Positions 26,282 to 36,293 of a DNA stretch of 64,000 nt are shown piece after piece (position 1 is the stretch's first letter; every line of letters starts with the position of its first letter). A program made the translations under genes and the position numbers. This DNA comes from Desmonostoc muscorum LEGE 12446. Lineage in GTDB: Bacteria > Cyanobacteriota > Cyanobacteriia > Cyanobacteriales > Nostocaceae. Location: contig NZ_JADEXS020000001.1 in the NCBI RefSeq assembly GCF_015207005.2, positions 5,286,001 to 5,350,000 of the forward strand. Reading direction: 5' to 3'. The notes beneath the pieces are model-generated. The model was not told the DNA's origin, searched no databases, and was given only the letters and a program-made list of their open reading frames with translations.

Positions 26282-29200
26282 GACAAATAATCAGCCACCC
26301 TATAGCCACCACTCTTAACATGAGCCAACATCAATTCATCCCGTTGATGCCAAACTGCAAATATTTTTTCCCTACCATCATTTAGGGTTGCTGAATCCAT
26401 TTGATAAACTTCATTTACTCGCTTCAGCTTCAAACCTAACAAATTTAACAATCGGCTGAGTAATTTAATTCCCCAAAGTTGTTCTTTCTCTCCAACCAAA
26501 TTAATACCAAGCACTCTTTTAATATGCTTACTATGCTGCAAAGCAACATTTTTCAGTAATATTAAATCAGCATCTTTTTCCGTAAATTCTCGTCCGATTT
26601 CCAAAAATTGCAGCATTCCCAACGCTCTCATTGCCTCAACTTTGAGAGTGTAAGTCTTTAAATCTGGGAGAAAAACTTTCCCTTCACCCCAAGATAATTG
26701 CTGATGCCATTCTTGCTGGTCTCTAATGTGAAAATACTCGCTTTCATGAGTTAGATAATAGTGAATTAATAATTGAGCATAATATCCTTGATCGTCCTGC
26801 AATTTCAGCCCCGGAGTAATTTCTGTACCATATTTCTGTCTGAGAAGATATTTGTTAATTTGGTTGCGTTCTTCATCAGTCAAAGAATGTTTAACTAATA
26901 ACTGCTCATATTCTACATAATCGATATCTTTAGCCTTAGCTACCGCCGTCGCCACTGCTAATTGATTTTGTTGTTTAATTTCTTTGATTTTGCGTTTAAT
27001 GTCTTTAGCTTTTTGACGGCTTTGCACCCAATCTTTTTGGACTTTGACAATTTCTAAAATTAACCTCCTGCGGGTTGCTAAATCATTGGGATCGCTCGCC
27101 AAAAAAGCAAGGCGTAAATCTCGAATAATATTATTGTGAACTGCATTACTCCGCAGCTGAATTACATGTCCATCAGCAATTAAGCCATCTTGCATCGATT
27201 GACGATAGAGGCGAATCGATGCATTTACCCTTGCAGATAACTTTGCCCAAGTTCGCAAATGAATTGGGTCATGAACTAAAGGTAAATCCACGTCTATTTT
27301 ATGTAATGGACTGAGCAAAGCTAAATTTTCTTTTTGATTTTCCTGATACCAATCAGATAGCAAACGATAATTTGTACTACCGCTACCAATTAAACCAATA
27401 CCTCGCTTAGCGCACCAGACAACACGCGGCACATCATCCCGCACTCTTGCTAATGCTTGTCGCGCTTCTGAGTCAGGAATTACCCCTTGAAAAATGCCAT
27501 AAACTCGGTCGAAATGTTGAACATCAATACTAATTCCTGTACCAAGACTAGGGGTAACAAAAACACCGTCATATTCAGATATTTTTTGATTAATAGCTGC
27601 AATAAAATCAACCGCTGCATGACCAGGTGTGTTTGTAGTGTGACTGCTAACTACCAGAGTTTGAGGAAACTGTCGTCTTAATTTTTGTAAACGCTCTTTC
27701 AAATAACGTTCAATGGTTTCACAACTGTAACGCCCAGCGCGACTATCAGTAGTAACGTAACATTTACGTCCGGCAAGTAAATCTAATTCTAGTTGATGAA
27801 TTAGCGGTGTTGGATTCGGCGAATCATAAAAAGTAACGTCCCAACCTTGCTGGGGTTTCCATTCGTTAAGAACTACCCAAGGTGTTAATTTAATTCCTGC
27901 CAATCCCTGTAAATATTCCAGTGAGACATCCGATAAATCAGCATCTTGGGCAATTACTAATCCTCCAGTTGTTAAAACTGTAGCGATTAGTTCTTGGAAG
28001 AATTTTAAGATTTTTACACGTTTGTGTTTACAAGTATTACTGTTTAATAAATGCCACAAAGATTGTTCCACTTCATCCAAAATTACTATTGCCCCATGCC
28101 AATCTTCAGGGTTCAATTTCCAAATCGAATCAACGCATAAACCGAAAGATTTGGGAATGGGGTACTGGGTACTGGGTACTGGGTACTGGGTACTGGGAAA
28201 ACTCTTCCCTATTCCCCACTCCCCATTCCCTATTCCCCATTGAATCCCAATTTTTTCACACAGAAATCGTCCTAGTAGGATTCTATGAGTAATTAATAAA
28301 ACAGGTTGATTTCTATTTTTTGCTTGCTGGACAACGCTTTGTAATCCTGTGGTTTTACCTGTTCCTTTTGCTGATTTAACTCCTACTAATCCAGAGGTGG
28401 GGAAAGGAATTTCACCTATGTAAGGACGGTTCAAAGTTAGGGCAGCAGGAATGCTTAACTCGGTGTGGGGTTTGGTTTGGGCAAGGTAAATTTCTAAATC
28501 AAGACTTTGGCGATAAAGTTTATCGAAATCAGTTGCACCTTTGGCAACAATAAAATCATCAACGCCTTTTTCTCTTCCTGGAAGTTCAATAACTTTAACA
28601 GAGCAATTTTTTTGCTGGAATAAACAACCAAGTTGGGAAATGGCATTATTAATAGCTGCAATTTTCTTGGGTTGAGTTTCAAAATCAAAGCAAATATAAA
28701 AGCGACGCTTTGTCATCGCAAACAGTGCTAAGTCGGGAATCAATTGACGACGGGTGACTTTACCAAACTCATCTTTGACAACCCGATAACCACTGGTAAT
28801 TCCAGGAACGCCAATAGCTGCATATCCTTGTGTCAACAGCGTCGCTGCTTTCTTCACACCCTCGCAGATGATGAGGGAAATATTCTTTTCCATCACCCAT
28901 TGCCAAAAACCCTTAGCTTCGCCATCGGGGGTAATGGTGATATCATCGGGCATGACTAAATTGTAACGCCCTGCAACTTGCTGCCAGATTTGCAGTGTTA
29001 CCCGCAAACAAAACACCCGCGTTGCTGTGCTGGGGGGATGTTCGTATTTAATAGATTTGCCATTGTTATTTTGTCGGGGTTGGTTTGGCTTAAAGCACCC
29101 CCATTCCATGATTTGCCAATTATTCAAGGGGTCTAGTCCAGAACACCACCAACCACCTTCAGTAATATGAGCATAACGCTGCAACCAACTACTTTTCAGC

Positions 29201-29409
29201 ATTCCAGTGTTGGTACGCGGAAGTAGCTCAGAAATCAACAAATACTCATAAGCAGTTACACCTTGGAGCGATCGAAAATTAAGTTGCACTAAGTGTAAGT
29301 CTATACCACTACTCTTGACTAATTCTTCAAGGTTTTGGGGATGTAAATAGTGCAGATGCATAGGAAAAGGCGCGAAGGCAAGACATGAGATTAAAACATT
29401 AACATGCAT
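26248..29409 (-). CDS. CyRepA1-like plasmid replication protein (DUF3854 primase-like plus helicase)
   Basis: A 1053-aa protein. Residues 150-300 form a DUF3854/TOPRIM-like domain: SLIICEGVKKAATLLTQGYAAIGVPG with E183, FYICFDFET with D242, and KGVDDFIVA with D284-D285. A P-loop helicase follows: Walker A SAKGTGKTTGL (347-356), ITHRILLGR, Walker B IVILDEVEQSLW, and a later AVDFIAAINQKISEYDGVFVTPSLGTGISID motor motif. Residues about 391-421 are encoded by tandem repeat DNA (28147-28239) inserted in frame. The first ATG may be early; MHLHYLHPQNLEELVKS at codon 17 is an equally good start. Next to a toxin-antitoxin pair, it suggests a relic of an integrated plasmid. Confidence 0.8.
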   Translation of the reverse strand: MHVNVLISCLAFAPFPMHLHYLHPQNLEELVKSSGIDLHLVQLNFRSLQGVTAYEYLLISELLPRTNTGMLKSSWLQRYAHITEGGWWCSGLDPLNNWQIMEWGCFKPNQPRQNNNGKSIKYEHPPSTATRVFCLRVTLQIWQQVAGRYNLVMPDDITITPDGEAKGFWQWVMEKNISLIICEGVKKAATLLTQGYAAIGVPGITSGYRVVKDEFGKVTRRQLIPDLALFAMTKRRFYICFDFETQPKKIAAINNAISQLGCLFQQKNCSVKVIELPGREKGVDDFIVAKGATDFDKLYRQSLDLEIYLAQTKPHTELSIPAALTLNRPYIGEIPFPTSGLVGVKSAKGTGKTTGLQSVVQQAKNRNQPVLLITHRILLGRFLCEKIGIQWGIGNGEWGIGKSFPSTQYPVPSTQYPIPKSFGLCVDSIWKLNPEDWHGAIVILDEVEQSLWHLLNSNTCKHKRVKILKFFQELIATVLTTGGLVIAQDADLSDVSLEYLQGLAGIKLTPWVVLNEWKPQQGWDVTFYDSPNPTPLIHQLELDLLAGRKCYVTTDSRAGRYSCETIERYLKERLQKLRRQFPQTLVVSSHTTNTPGHAAVDFIAAINQKISEYDGVFVTPSLGTGISIDVQHFDRVYGIFQGVIPDSEARQALARVRDDVPRVVWCAKRGIGLIGSGSTNYRLLSDWYQENQKENLALLSPLHKIDVDLPLVHDPIHLRTWAKLSARVNASIRLYRQSMQDGLIADGHVIQLRSNAVHNNIIRDLRLAFLASDPNDLATRRRLILEIVKVQKDWVQSRQKAKDIKRKIKEIKQQNQLAVATAVAKAKDIDYVEYEQLLVKHSLTDEERNQINKYLLRQKYGTEITPGLKLQDDQGYYAQLLIHYYLTHESEYFHIRDQQEWHQQLSWGEGKVFLPDLKTYTLKVEAMRALGMLQFLEIGREFTEKDADLILLKNVALQHSKHIKRVLGINLVGEKEQLWGIKLLSRLLNLLGLKLKRVNEVYQMDSATLNDGREKIFAVWHQRDELMLAHVKSGGYRVADYLSIFESVGTSRV
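28147..28239. repeat. in-frame tandem repeat insert inside the replication gene
   Basis: Five GGGTACTGGGTACT-type units followed by CCCTATTCCCCACTCCCC units lie within the coding region. They have the same form as intergenic repeats elsewhere in the window but preserve the frame, adding about 31 residues (GNGEWGIGKSFPSTQYPVPS and so on) after the helicase motif containing LLITHRILLGRF. Confidence 0.85.
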
Positions 29410-29648
29410 TTCCTAGTTTCTTATAAGTAAGATTGCGAAGCTTTTATGATGCTTTTTTAACTGCGTTGTGGGAGACACATCGGTTAGGGCTTGAGTGGGT
29501 TATTCTGCCTAGTAGATCCCCGAAGTAATAATTTTGTATTGTGATATTTGTTTGCGATAAATTTTTATTTATCAGTAAATTTTTCCATTAAGGAATGCGA
29601 TCGCCATTAGCTATCAAGGACTTCCAAGAAATAAAATCAGGAGTGAGT

Positions 29649-29677
29649 AGGAATGATAATCATTGATTATCATTCCT
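29649..29677. terminator. 14-bp perfect palindrome with Fur-box-like centre
   Basis: AGGAATGATAATCA and its reverse complement are separated by one base, 43 bp after the stop of the minus-strand gene at 29720. It may be a terminator or mRNA 3' stem. The core TGATAATCATTGATTATCA also resembles overlapping Fur half-sites. The remaining gap 29410-29719 shows no gene. Confidence 0.45.
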
Positions 29678-29719
29678 CTAAGAATTTAAAATCGAAAATT
29701 TGCTCAGGAATATTGTTGT

Positions 29720-30610
29720 TTAATTTGCTAGCCAGAAAGCAACGTTATGCACATAGGTTTTGATATCTTCCAAAGCGTGTGGCTCTTTCTTCATGCCATC
29801 TCCTGGTGCTTCATCTACAAAAGTGGGACAGCCTTTTTCAATGTCCCAGTTGTAATCTACTAGATGGTGGAAGCTGGAATTAGCTACTGCTCGTCCTAAT
29901 ATATTTCCTTGTGGATCTTGATGATGCTCGATCGCTACAACAAGATTGAACTCACGATCGGTAACTAAACTTTTTCCTAAGGCAATTACCCGCGCATTAG
30001 CATTGCTCAAAGGCGCACCAATCCCGCCTTCGTGGGGATGCGCTGGAAAAAATTCGATATGTCCCAAAGGTGAATTTGGATTTTTTAAAAGTTCGTGAAT
30101 TGGTTCAACAATGGTAATTTTTTGATAATCACCGTTAGCCCCAGAATGATAGTTAGGCCAGGAAATATAACTTGTGTATGAGTCATCTCGGCTCCAGCGA
30201 GATTCATCGGGATCGGGGTTTTTTGTGTTGAAATAGTGGACATCACCAATGTCAATTAAACCACACATTGAACAGCCCATATCTTGATGATCCCGTGTTG
30301 TCAGAATACCACCGCCGCGTTGCCGAAAAGCATTAATTCCAGCAATATCTTTTTCGGTTAAACCATCACCCACATCTAAAGCAAATAGCCAAAGTTCATC
30401 AAAATCTGATTTGTCTAGAGTACTTAATACTGGGTCACCATCTACTGCATTTGACTCGTAATCGCGTCCTGTAACTTCAAATAAAGAATTTCCCGTTTCA
30501 TCTTTAATTGATGCTAAGTAATCTTGCAACATCGAGAAACGAAAAATGCTCCAATCATCTTCAGTCTTAGGAATCGTAGTCTGCAAAAGAATACGAATTG
30601 GTTTTGCCAT
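29720..30610 (-). CDS. hypothetical protein, possible glutamine-amidotransferase-like fold
   Basis: A 296-aa soluble protein starting MAKPIRILLQTTIPKTEDDWSI. A strand-helix start is followed by FDELWLFALDVGDGLTEKDIAGINAFRQRGGGILTTRDHQDMG, which resembles the sheet and loop of ThuA/class I amidotransferase-like domains (a glycine turn after a hydrophobic strand). Several His/Cys clusters (TRDHQDMGCSMCG, FFPAHPHEGGIG, AIEHHQDP, NSSFHHLVDYNW) could bind metal. I know of no named family. It is a single gene, divergent from the pentapeptide gene. Confidence 0.6.
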   Translation of the reverse strand: MAKPIRILLQTTIPKTEDDWSIFRFSMLQDYLASIKDETGNSLFEVTGRDYESNAVDGDPVLSTLDKSDFDELWLFALDVGDGLTEKDIAGINAFRQRGGGILTTRDHQDMGCSMCGLIDIGDVHYFNTKNPDPDESRWSRDDSYTSYISWPNYHSGANGDYQKITIVEPIHELLKNPNSPLGHIEFFPAHPHEGGIGAPLSNANARVIALGKSLVTDREFNLVVAIEHHQDPQGNILGRAVANSSFHHLVDYNWDIEKGCPTFVDEAPGDGMKKEPHALEDIKTYVHNVAFWLAN

Positions 30611-30877
30611 AACCTCTGCCAGACGAACACCACAATAGAGTATAGCGATCGCTTTGCACTAATGCTTAAATAATTCCTAAACATCTCTCCCAAGTATGAA
30701 ATAAATTCACAACTCTCGGTAGTAGCACCAGCAGTTCAGAATACCTAAGCTAGATAAAGCTAATTCATTATCGACTCAACCACTATAGATCCTCTGTAGC
30801 GCTTGCTGGGGATTCCTGCCTGTCTTCGGTAGCTTCAATTCAACGTTCCTTAGCACAGCAACAGACGCAAAAGAGAT

Positions 30878-31408
30878 ATGAAAGCAGAGCAACTCATGGA
30901 AAATTATGCCGCAGGCATAAGAGATTTTACTGGTATCAACTTGAGTGAGGCCAACCTCAGGGAAGCTAACCTCAGGGGCGCAATTCTAGATAAAGCTATT
31001 CTCGATGGAGCTAATTTGAGTCACGCTAATTTAACGCAAACTAGTTTGATTGGGGCAGACTTGAATGGAGCAGATTTAAGTAACGCCAACCTCAGTGGTA
31101 GCAACTTAACTGGAGCTATTTTAGATGGAGCTATCTTGGATGGAGCTAATTTGGATGGAGCTAATTTGAGTCACGCTGATTTGACAGTTGCCAAGCTGAT
31201 TGAAACTAACTTAACTGACGCGGGTTTACAGCAAGCAAGCTTAATTGCGGCAAATTTAAATGGAGCTGATTTGAGTGGCGCAGATTTAACTGTAGCCGAC
31301 TTGTCCCAAGCAAATCTTACTGAAGCAGATTTAAACCAGGCAAATTTAAGCGGAGCAAATTTAGAGGGAGCCAATATAGAAGGAACAATTTTGGATGAGA
31401 ATGTCTAA
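30878..31408 (+). CDS. pentapeptide-repeat protein
   Basis: After about 16 residues the 176-aa protein is built almost wholly of A(D/N)LXX pentapeptides (LSEANLREANLRGAILDKAI and on), about 30 copies, which fold as a right-handed quadrilateral beta helix of around 7 coils. There is no signal peptide or extra domain. Such proteins in cyanobacteria are abundant and mostly unassigned; gyrase-protecting members exist. Internal stretches such as LDGANLSHAN recur, showing expansion by duplication. Confidence 0.9.
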   Translation: MKAEQLMENYAAGIRDFTGINLSEANLREANLRGAILDKAILDGANLSHANLTQTSLIGADLNGADLSNANLSGSNLTGAILDGAILDGANLDGANLSHADLTVAKLIETNLTDAGLQQASLIAANLNGADLSGADLTVADLSQANLTEADLNQANLSGANLEGANIEGTILDENV

Positions 31409-31557
31409 AAGGGAGTGGGGCATGGGGCATTGGGCATGAGAAGAGGACAAGGGGGACAAGGGGGACATGGTAGCAATTTTTCTCCCAAGTCTCCCAAGTC
31501 TCCCAAGTCTGCCCCCTCTCCCTCATCCCCCTCATCCCCCTCATCCCCCTCATCTCC
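31409..31557. repeat. short tandem repeats before MITE copy 2
   Basis: Several types follow each other: GGGGCATTGGGCAT, GACAAGGGG, CTCCCAAGT (about four units) and CCCTCATCC (about four units). The last type was the target for MITE copy 2. No gene is present in the gap 31409-31804. Confidence 0.85.
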
Positions 31558-31763
31558 CAGGGCTGATTCATTCCCCAAAGAGCTTTAAAAATCAAGGGTT
31601 CCAGCGATTAAAAATTAGTTATTTTGTTACTGGCGTGCCGATGAAACCAACTATTTTACTGATATTTCAGTGCTTAAATGTTCATCTCTTCGTCACGCTT
31701 ACTTACAATTTTCTTGCTAACCATCTTGACAAATCCTGTTTGAAATGGAATGAAACAGCCCTG
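31558..31763. mobile_element. 206-bp MITE, copy 2, with 10-bp target duplication
   Basis: This copy is identical to 17697-17902 over all 206 bases as read. It is flanked by CCTCATCTCC on both sides (31548-31557 and 31764-31773). It sits in a tandem repeat array and harms no gene. The frame running through it on the plus strand is not a gene. Confidence 0.92.
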
Positions 31764-31804
31764 CCTCATCTCCCCAGTCCCCAGTCCCCAGTCCCCACTC
31801 CCCT

Positions 31805-32590
31805 TTACACCAAGTAACTCGTATTAGGCACAATCGCAAAGAAGGCATACTCATACCAAGCAGTCCAGATGAAACTGCGAATCCATCGCTGACGCTTTTC
31901 GGGACTCAATTCATACTCAAACGCCCCACGTGCAGGATCGATAGAAGATAGGTGAGAGTTGCAACCGCAGCCGTGTTGATAGGTAAAACCATATTTTGAG
32001 GCAATACTTTGCACCTTCATCTGAATAGCAAATACCTTGCCTGCATGGAGTATGGCATCCCAAGCACGCTTGTGTTCTATATCACGGGGGTCAAATCGTA
32101 AGGCACGTTCTTCAAAAACATGATCGCGGTAAATTGGTGCTAAATGCACATGATAGAAACTAGCAGGCAGTTCATAACCAAATTCATTGAATAAATCTAT
32201 ACCAATACGAGCTACTTTTACTTCCTCGGCATACTCGATTCCCTTTGACTCCACATCGCGGAGAATTTCTGCAAAATTTGGATAGCTGTCTTTCCTAAAG
32301 TCTTGTCCAAAAAATTCCAGGGTTTCCCATGCTAGCTGTGCAAATATTTGGGAGAATGACGGTATTAAGTGAGCTAGTTGGGGGCGATCGCTAAACAAGT
32401 CAACGTCACCATGCTCTAATTTGTATAGAAATAACTGTGCCATCTCAACATAAGTTTGCGGATGGGGAAGTCCCACACTCGTGGTTCCTCTCGCAATCTC
32501 TTGCCATGTAGGGGGTAGTTGAGAAACGTGAACCGCATTTTCTCCGGCAATGACTGCAACACGAGGATATTCGAGAAGTTGCATCGACAA
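31805..32590 (-). CDS. hypothetical protein, 261 aa
   Basis: A mostly helical soluble protein with no family I recognise. Notable segments are TWQEIARGTTSVGLPHPQTYVEMAQLFLYKLEHGD near the N-terminus, a middle with HVHLAPIYRDHVFEERALRFDPRDIEHKRAWDAILHAGKVFAIQ, and a Cys-rich turn YQHGCGCNSH. The His and Cys residues could bind a metal or cofactor. It lies in the same direction as sppA with 228 bp between them, much of it tandem repeat, so it is probably a separate unit. Confidence 0.55.
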   Translation of the reverse strand: MSMQLLEYPRVAVIAGENAVHVSQLPPTWQEIARGTTSVGLPHPQTYVEMAQLFLYKLEHGDVDLFSDRPQLAHLIPSFSQIFAQLAWETLEFFGQDFRKDSYPNFAEILRDVESKGIEYAEEVKVARIGIDLFNEFGYELPASFYHVHLAPIYRDHVFEERALRFDPRDIEHKRAWDAILHAGKVFAIQMKVQSIASKYGFTYQHGCGCNSHLSSIDPARGAFEYELSPEKRQRWIRSFIWTAWYEYAFFAIVPNTSYLV

Positions 32591-32682
32591 TCTCCATTTA
32601 AGACTTTAATGTGTAATTTACCCTAAGTAATGCCTTCTTTATGTTCTCGACAGAATTAAAAAATGTTTGACAGACTGTCTTA

Positions 32683-32785
32683 GGGGAGTGGGGAGTGGGG
32701 AGTGGGGATTGGGGATTGGGGACTGGGGATTGGGGAGTGGGGATTGGGGACTGGGGATTGGGGACTGGGGATTGGGGACTGGGAA
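32683..32785. repeat. tandem GGGGATTGGGGACT repeats
   Basis: Seven-base units GGGGAGT, GGGGATT and GGGGACT alternate for about 100 bp between sppA and the 31805 gene. The same type occurs at 34770-34806 and, on the opposite strand, at 52396-52450. The G-runs could form quadruplexes. Confidence 0.9.
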
Positions 32786-32818
32786 AGATGAGGGTAATGC
32801 CCAATGCCCAATGCCCAT

Positions 32819-34654
32819 CTACTCAATTTTCAAGTTGAAAGGTAAGCGGGCATATATTCCCTGTGGGTCGTTCATTTTTTGGAGAATTTGGATTTCTTGT
32901 TGGAGTTTTTGGAATTCAGCAGTGAGGGGATTAGATTGTTTGGGTTGCGTTGACTCAATTCCTAAATTATTCCGCACTTCTTGAGTTGCTTGCCCAAAAA
33001 AGCGTTCTCCGAAGCTGCTAAAGCGGGGATATTCTTGCAATTCCCAATCTTCTTCTAGTTTCGCTTCTTTGGCAGCATAGGCGATCGCACTATTCAAACC
33101 GCCAATTTCATCCACCAAACCAATTTCCTTAGCCGCCACACCTGACCAAACCCGTCCTTGGGCAATTTCTGCTACTTTTTGTTCTGGGAGTTTCCGACCT
33201 TGGGAAACTTTATTGAGAAACATGTTATAAATCCGGTCAACACTGCGTTGATAAAGCGCTAATTCTGGGGCTGATTTCGGGCGAGAAACTGTTTGAGAAT
33301 CAGCATAGCGCCCGGTTTTCACTGAATCCCAGGTGATACCGTTGTCATTTGCCAACTTTTGCCCATTAAATAGTATGCCAAACACCCCAATTGAACCTGT
33401 AATTGTATTTGGTTCGGCAAAAATCCGGTTAGAGTCGCTAGCAATCCAGTAACCACCAGAGGCGGCGGTATCACCCATTGATACTACAACTGGTTTTTCT
33501 TGGCGAGTTAATTTCACTTCTCGCTGCATGACTTCGGCTGCGGTGGCGCTACCACCAGGGCTATTAATTCGCAGAACAATTGCTTTTACATCTTTATCTT
33601 GTCGCAGTCTATTAAAGATTTTCGCAAAGCGATCGCCTCCTACTTCGCCATCTTCACCTATACCATCGACAATCTCGCCTTCAGCATAAACAACGGCAAT
33701 TTTATTTTTTGAGTCGCGTTCTACACCCAAAGATTTGCCGGAAACTTGTGAGTAGTCATTCAAGTTAATTTGGCGGAATGTTTTGTCTTCTTTGTCGGTA
33801 TCTGTAAGCTTTTTTAGGTCACTCACTACTTCATCAGCGTATGCTATTTGGTCTACCAAACCGCTGGTTTTGGCTTGTGTTGCTTCTAATAATGCCTGAT
33901 TATCTGCGATCGCCTGTAGCTGTTCCGGTTGAATTTTCCGGCTGGCACCGACAGCATTGCGCCATTCTCCCCAAACATCATCCAATAATTTCTGAGTTTG
34001 TTCGCGGTTTTCTGGACTTAGCTTTGTGAGGATCAACGGTTCAACAGCTCCCTTAAATTTCCCTACCCGCACGACTTGAACCCCAATACCATACTTTTGC
34101 AATGCTCCCGTTAAGAACATTAGTTGCGAACTCAACCCGTTGACTTCCATTAATCCCAACGGGTTAAGGATGATGGAGTTTGCCGCTGAACTCAGATAAT
34201 ATTCCTTTTCAGTCCAATTACTGCCATAGGCAACAATCTTTTTGCCACCAGCGCGGAATTCCTCTAAAGCTTTGCGGATTTCTTTCAGAGAGGCGTAGCC
34301 GATATCACCAGTTTCCCTTGTGCTGCTCGCATCCAGATAGATACCCACAATTCGCGGATCGCGCCGCGCCTTTTCCAAGGTTTCCACAACTTTGCGGAGT
34401 GTCATTCTCTCTTCACCCACACCTGAGAGTGCATTCTGAAAGAATTCGCCAGAATTGGGTTCCCCGTCAGTAATTTTCATCGACAAGTCAAAAACTAGCA
34501 TTGACTTATCTTTCACTTCTGGCCCAGTATCTTTAGAGGATGTAGCAGCCAACAGCAGCACGAACAGTCCAGTTGTTCCCAGACCGCAGAAAACAATTAG
34601 TCCTAGTAAGGTGCCAATTAAACTAGCAAAAGTTTGTTTAAAAAAGTTAGTCAT
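32819..34654 (-). CDS. sppA: signal peptide peptidase SppA, 67K type
   Basis: A 611-aa double-domain serine protease anchored by one N-terminal span (about 10-37). The catalytic Lys-Ser dyad is K201 in [13 protein letters not shown] and S399 in [14 protein letters not shown], matching the E. coli positions K209 and S409. [14 protein letters not shown] and [13 protein letters not shown] flank the active site. It degrades leftover signal peptides in the membrane; in cyanobacteria SppA1 has also been linked to phycobilisome degradation under high light. Length and motifs are complete. Start ATG at 34654. Confidence 0.95.
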   Translation of the reverse strand: MTNFFKQTFASLIGTLLGLIVFCGLGTTGLFVLLLAATSSKDTGPEVKDKSMLVFDLSMKITDGEPNSGEFFQNALSGVGEERMTLRKVVETLEKARRDPRIVGIYLDASSTRETGDIGYASLKEIRKALEEFRAGGKKIVAYGSNWTEKEYYLSSAANSIILNPLGLMEVNGLSSQLMFLTGALQKYGIGVQVVRVGKFKGAVEPLILTKLSPENREQTQKLLDDVWGEWRNAVGASRKIQPEQLQAIADNQALLEATQAKTSGLVDQIAYADEVVSDLKKLTDTDKEDKTFRQINLNDYSQVSGKSLGVERDSKNKIAVVYAEGEIVDGIGEDGEVGGDRFAKIFNRLRQDKDVKAIVLRINSPGGSATAAEVMQREVKLTRQEKPVVVSMGDTAASGGYWIASDSNRIFAEPNTITGSIGVFGILFNGQKLANDNGITWDSVKTGRYADSQTVSRPKSAPELALYQRSVDRIYNMFLNKVSQGRKLPEQKVAEIAQGRVWSGVAAKEIGLVDEIGGLNSAIAYAAKEAKLEEDWELQEYPRFSSFGERFFGQATQEVRNNLGIESTQPKQSNPLTAEFQKLQQEIQILQKMNDPQGIYARLPFNLKIE

Positions 34655-35073
34655 ATCTTGTAAATCTATGTTCTACTGGTTTATTCATTTTCTTATAAGT
34701 AGCATTTAAGTAGCAGCTTGTCTTCTTTGGCTATCAAAAATCAGGACACTCAGTAATAGACCTACCTTGAAAATAGGGACTGGGGACTGGGGATTGGGGA
34801 CTGGGAAAGAGATATTTTCATTCCTTTCTTGTGCTCGCGTAGGAAGTACTTTTGTGGCTGTTTTGTAACTCTGTGCGTTCTCATGCCGCACATGCGCTGG
34901 GTCAAATCGGCAAAAAAACTTTTAGTTTGGTCACTACTCTTGCCCAATTGATTAACCAACACCAGGATTCAAAATATGTTGGAAATGGAATTGATTTGCT
35001 GTGGGATTTAGTGTGTGGGTAGATAAAGTTACCGAAATAATTACGAATTACGAATTACGAATTACGAATTATT
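34655..35073. other. 419-bp gap with tandem repeats, no gene
   Basis: It holds G-rich GGGGACT units (34770-34806) and five copies of the GAATTAC heptamer (about 35042-35072) directly before the stop of the isomerase gene on the minus strand. Short frames here are repeat-derived. The promoter of sppA should lie within the right part close to 34655-34760. Confidence 0.6.
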
Positions 35074-36123
35074 TTATTCTATGCGCTGTAAACCATCAGA
35101 GTGCTTTAACTGATACAAGGTCGCATTGCCTGTGCAAAATAATACTGTGGTGATTTCGGCAATTAATACCTCAGCGAGTTCGGCAACTGCTGTCTCTGAT
35201 ACTGCTGCTGCTTTCAGGAAGGGCATTGCTAAACCAGCGATGTCTGCTCCCAAGGCGATCGCCATTGCTGCATCTAGTCCATGACGCAAGCCTCCCGAAG
35301 CAATTAAGGGCACATCTGGGGCGATCGCTCGAATACTGGTAATGCACTCTGCTGTCGGTAAACCCCAATCGGCAAATGTCCTGCCTAAGCGACGTTGCAA
35401 GGGATTTTCAGCTCGTTCGCTTTCCACCTTCGCCCATGAAGTACCACCAGCACCAGCGACATCAATGGCTGTGACTCCAGCATCTAAGAGTTTTTTGGCG
35501 ATCGCACCTGAAATCCCATTACCCACTTCTTTCGCAATTACTGGTACTGGAATTTTGGAGCATATTTTAGAAATATTGTCAAGCAAACCCTTAAAATTAG
35601 TATCACCTTTGGGTTGAATGCACTCTTGTAGGGGGTTAATGTGTAAAATCAATGCATCAGCCTCTAGAATCTCGACTACCCGCAAACATTCATCTAAGCC
35701 ATATTTATAGTTAAGTTGCACAGCGCCCAAGTTGGCAAATAGCAGAACATCCGGCGCATACTTGCGGACAGCAAAAGTATCAGCTACCTGGGGTTTTTCG
35801 ACGGCTACTCGCTGGGAACCGACACCCATTGCAATTTTGTAGTGTTGGGCGACTTCGGCCAGGCGTTGGTTAATGATTCCTGCTTGTTCGGTTCCTCCAG
35901 TCATGGAAGAAATTAATAAAGGTGCGCCGAGGTGTTTACCCAAAAAAGTTGTACTGATGTCAATGTCGCTGTGATCTAATTCTGGTAAGCAACAATGGGT
36001 GAACCGATAGCGTTCTAGTCCATTAGTAACTTCATGACACTGGACATCTTCTTCTAAGCAGATGCGAATGTGATCGGCTTTGCGATTTTGAGTTTGGGCG
36101 GAGACGTTGCTAGGGGCGTTCAC
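35074..36123 (-). CDS. fni: type 2 isopentenyl-diphosphate delta-isomerase
   Basis: A 349-aa FMN- and NADPH-dependent isomerase that interconverts isopentenyl and dimethylallyl diphosphate at the end of the MEP pathway. Family marks are the N-terminal [37 protein letters not shown], the [15 protein letters not shown] block, [24 protein letters not shown], and the phosphate-binding [21 protein letters not shown]. Cyanobacteria typically use this type rather than type 1. Single gene; length usual. Confidence 0.95.
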   Translation of the reverse strand: MNAPSNVSAQTQNRKADHIRICLEEDVQCHEVTNGLERYRFTHCCLPELDHSDIDISTTFLGKHLGAPLLISSMTGGTEQAGIINQRLAEVAQHYKIAMGVGSQRVAVEKPQVADTFAVRKYAPDVLLFANLGAVQLNYKYGLDECLRVVEILEADALILHINPLQECIQPKGDTNFKGLLDNISKICSKIPVPVIAKEVGNGISGAIAKKLLDAGVTAIDVAGAGGTSWAKVESERAENPLQRRLGRTFADWGLPTAECITSIRAIAPDVPLIASGGLRHGLDAAMAIALGADIAGLAMPFLKAAAVSETAVAELAEVLIAEITTVLFCTGNATLYQLKHSDGLQRIE

Positions 36124-36293
36124 TGGTGATGATGATTTGTTTGGTTGCGATCGCTATTGTTACATTCTTACAGCCTCAGGTATCTGCTTTGCCTACTTAC
36201 TCAAAAATTCTGTGGCTGACATCAATTCGATACCATACTATATTTTAGTACATATGAACTAATTGCTGCTGGCGATCAATATAAAAGGCACAA

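Noticed and set aside
31467..31817. Plus-strand frame through tandem repeats and MITE copy 2
   Set aside because: Its content is CCCTCATCC repeats and the MITE; no coding character.
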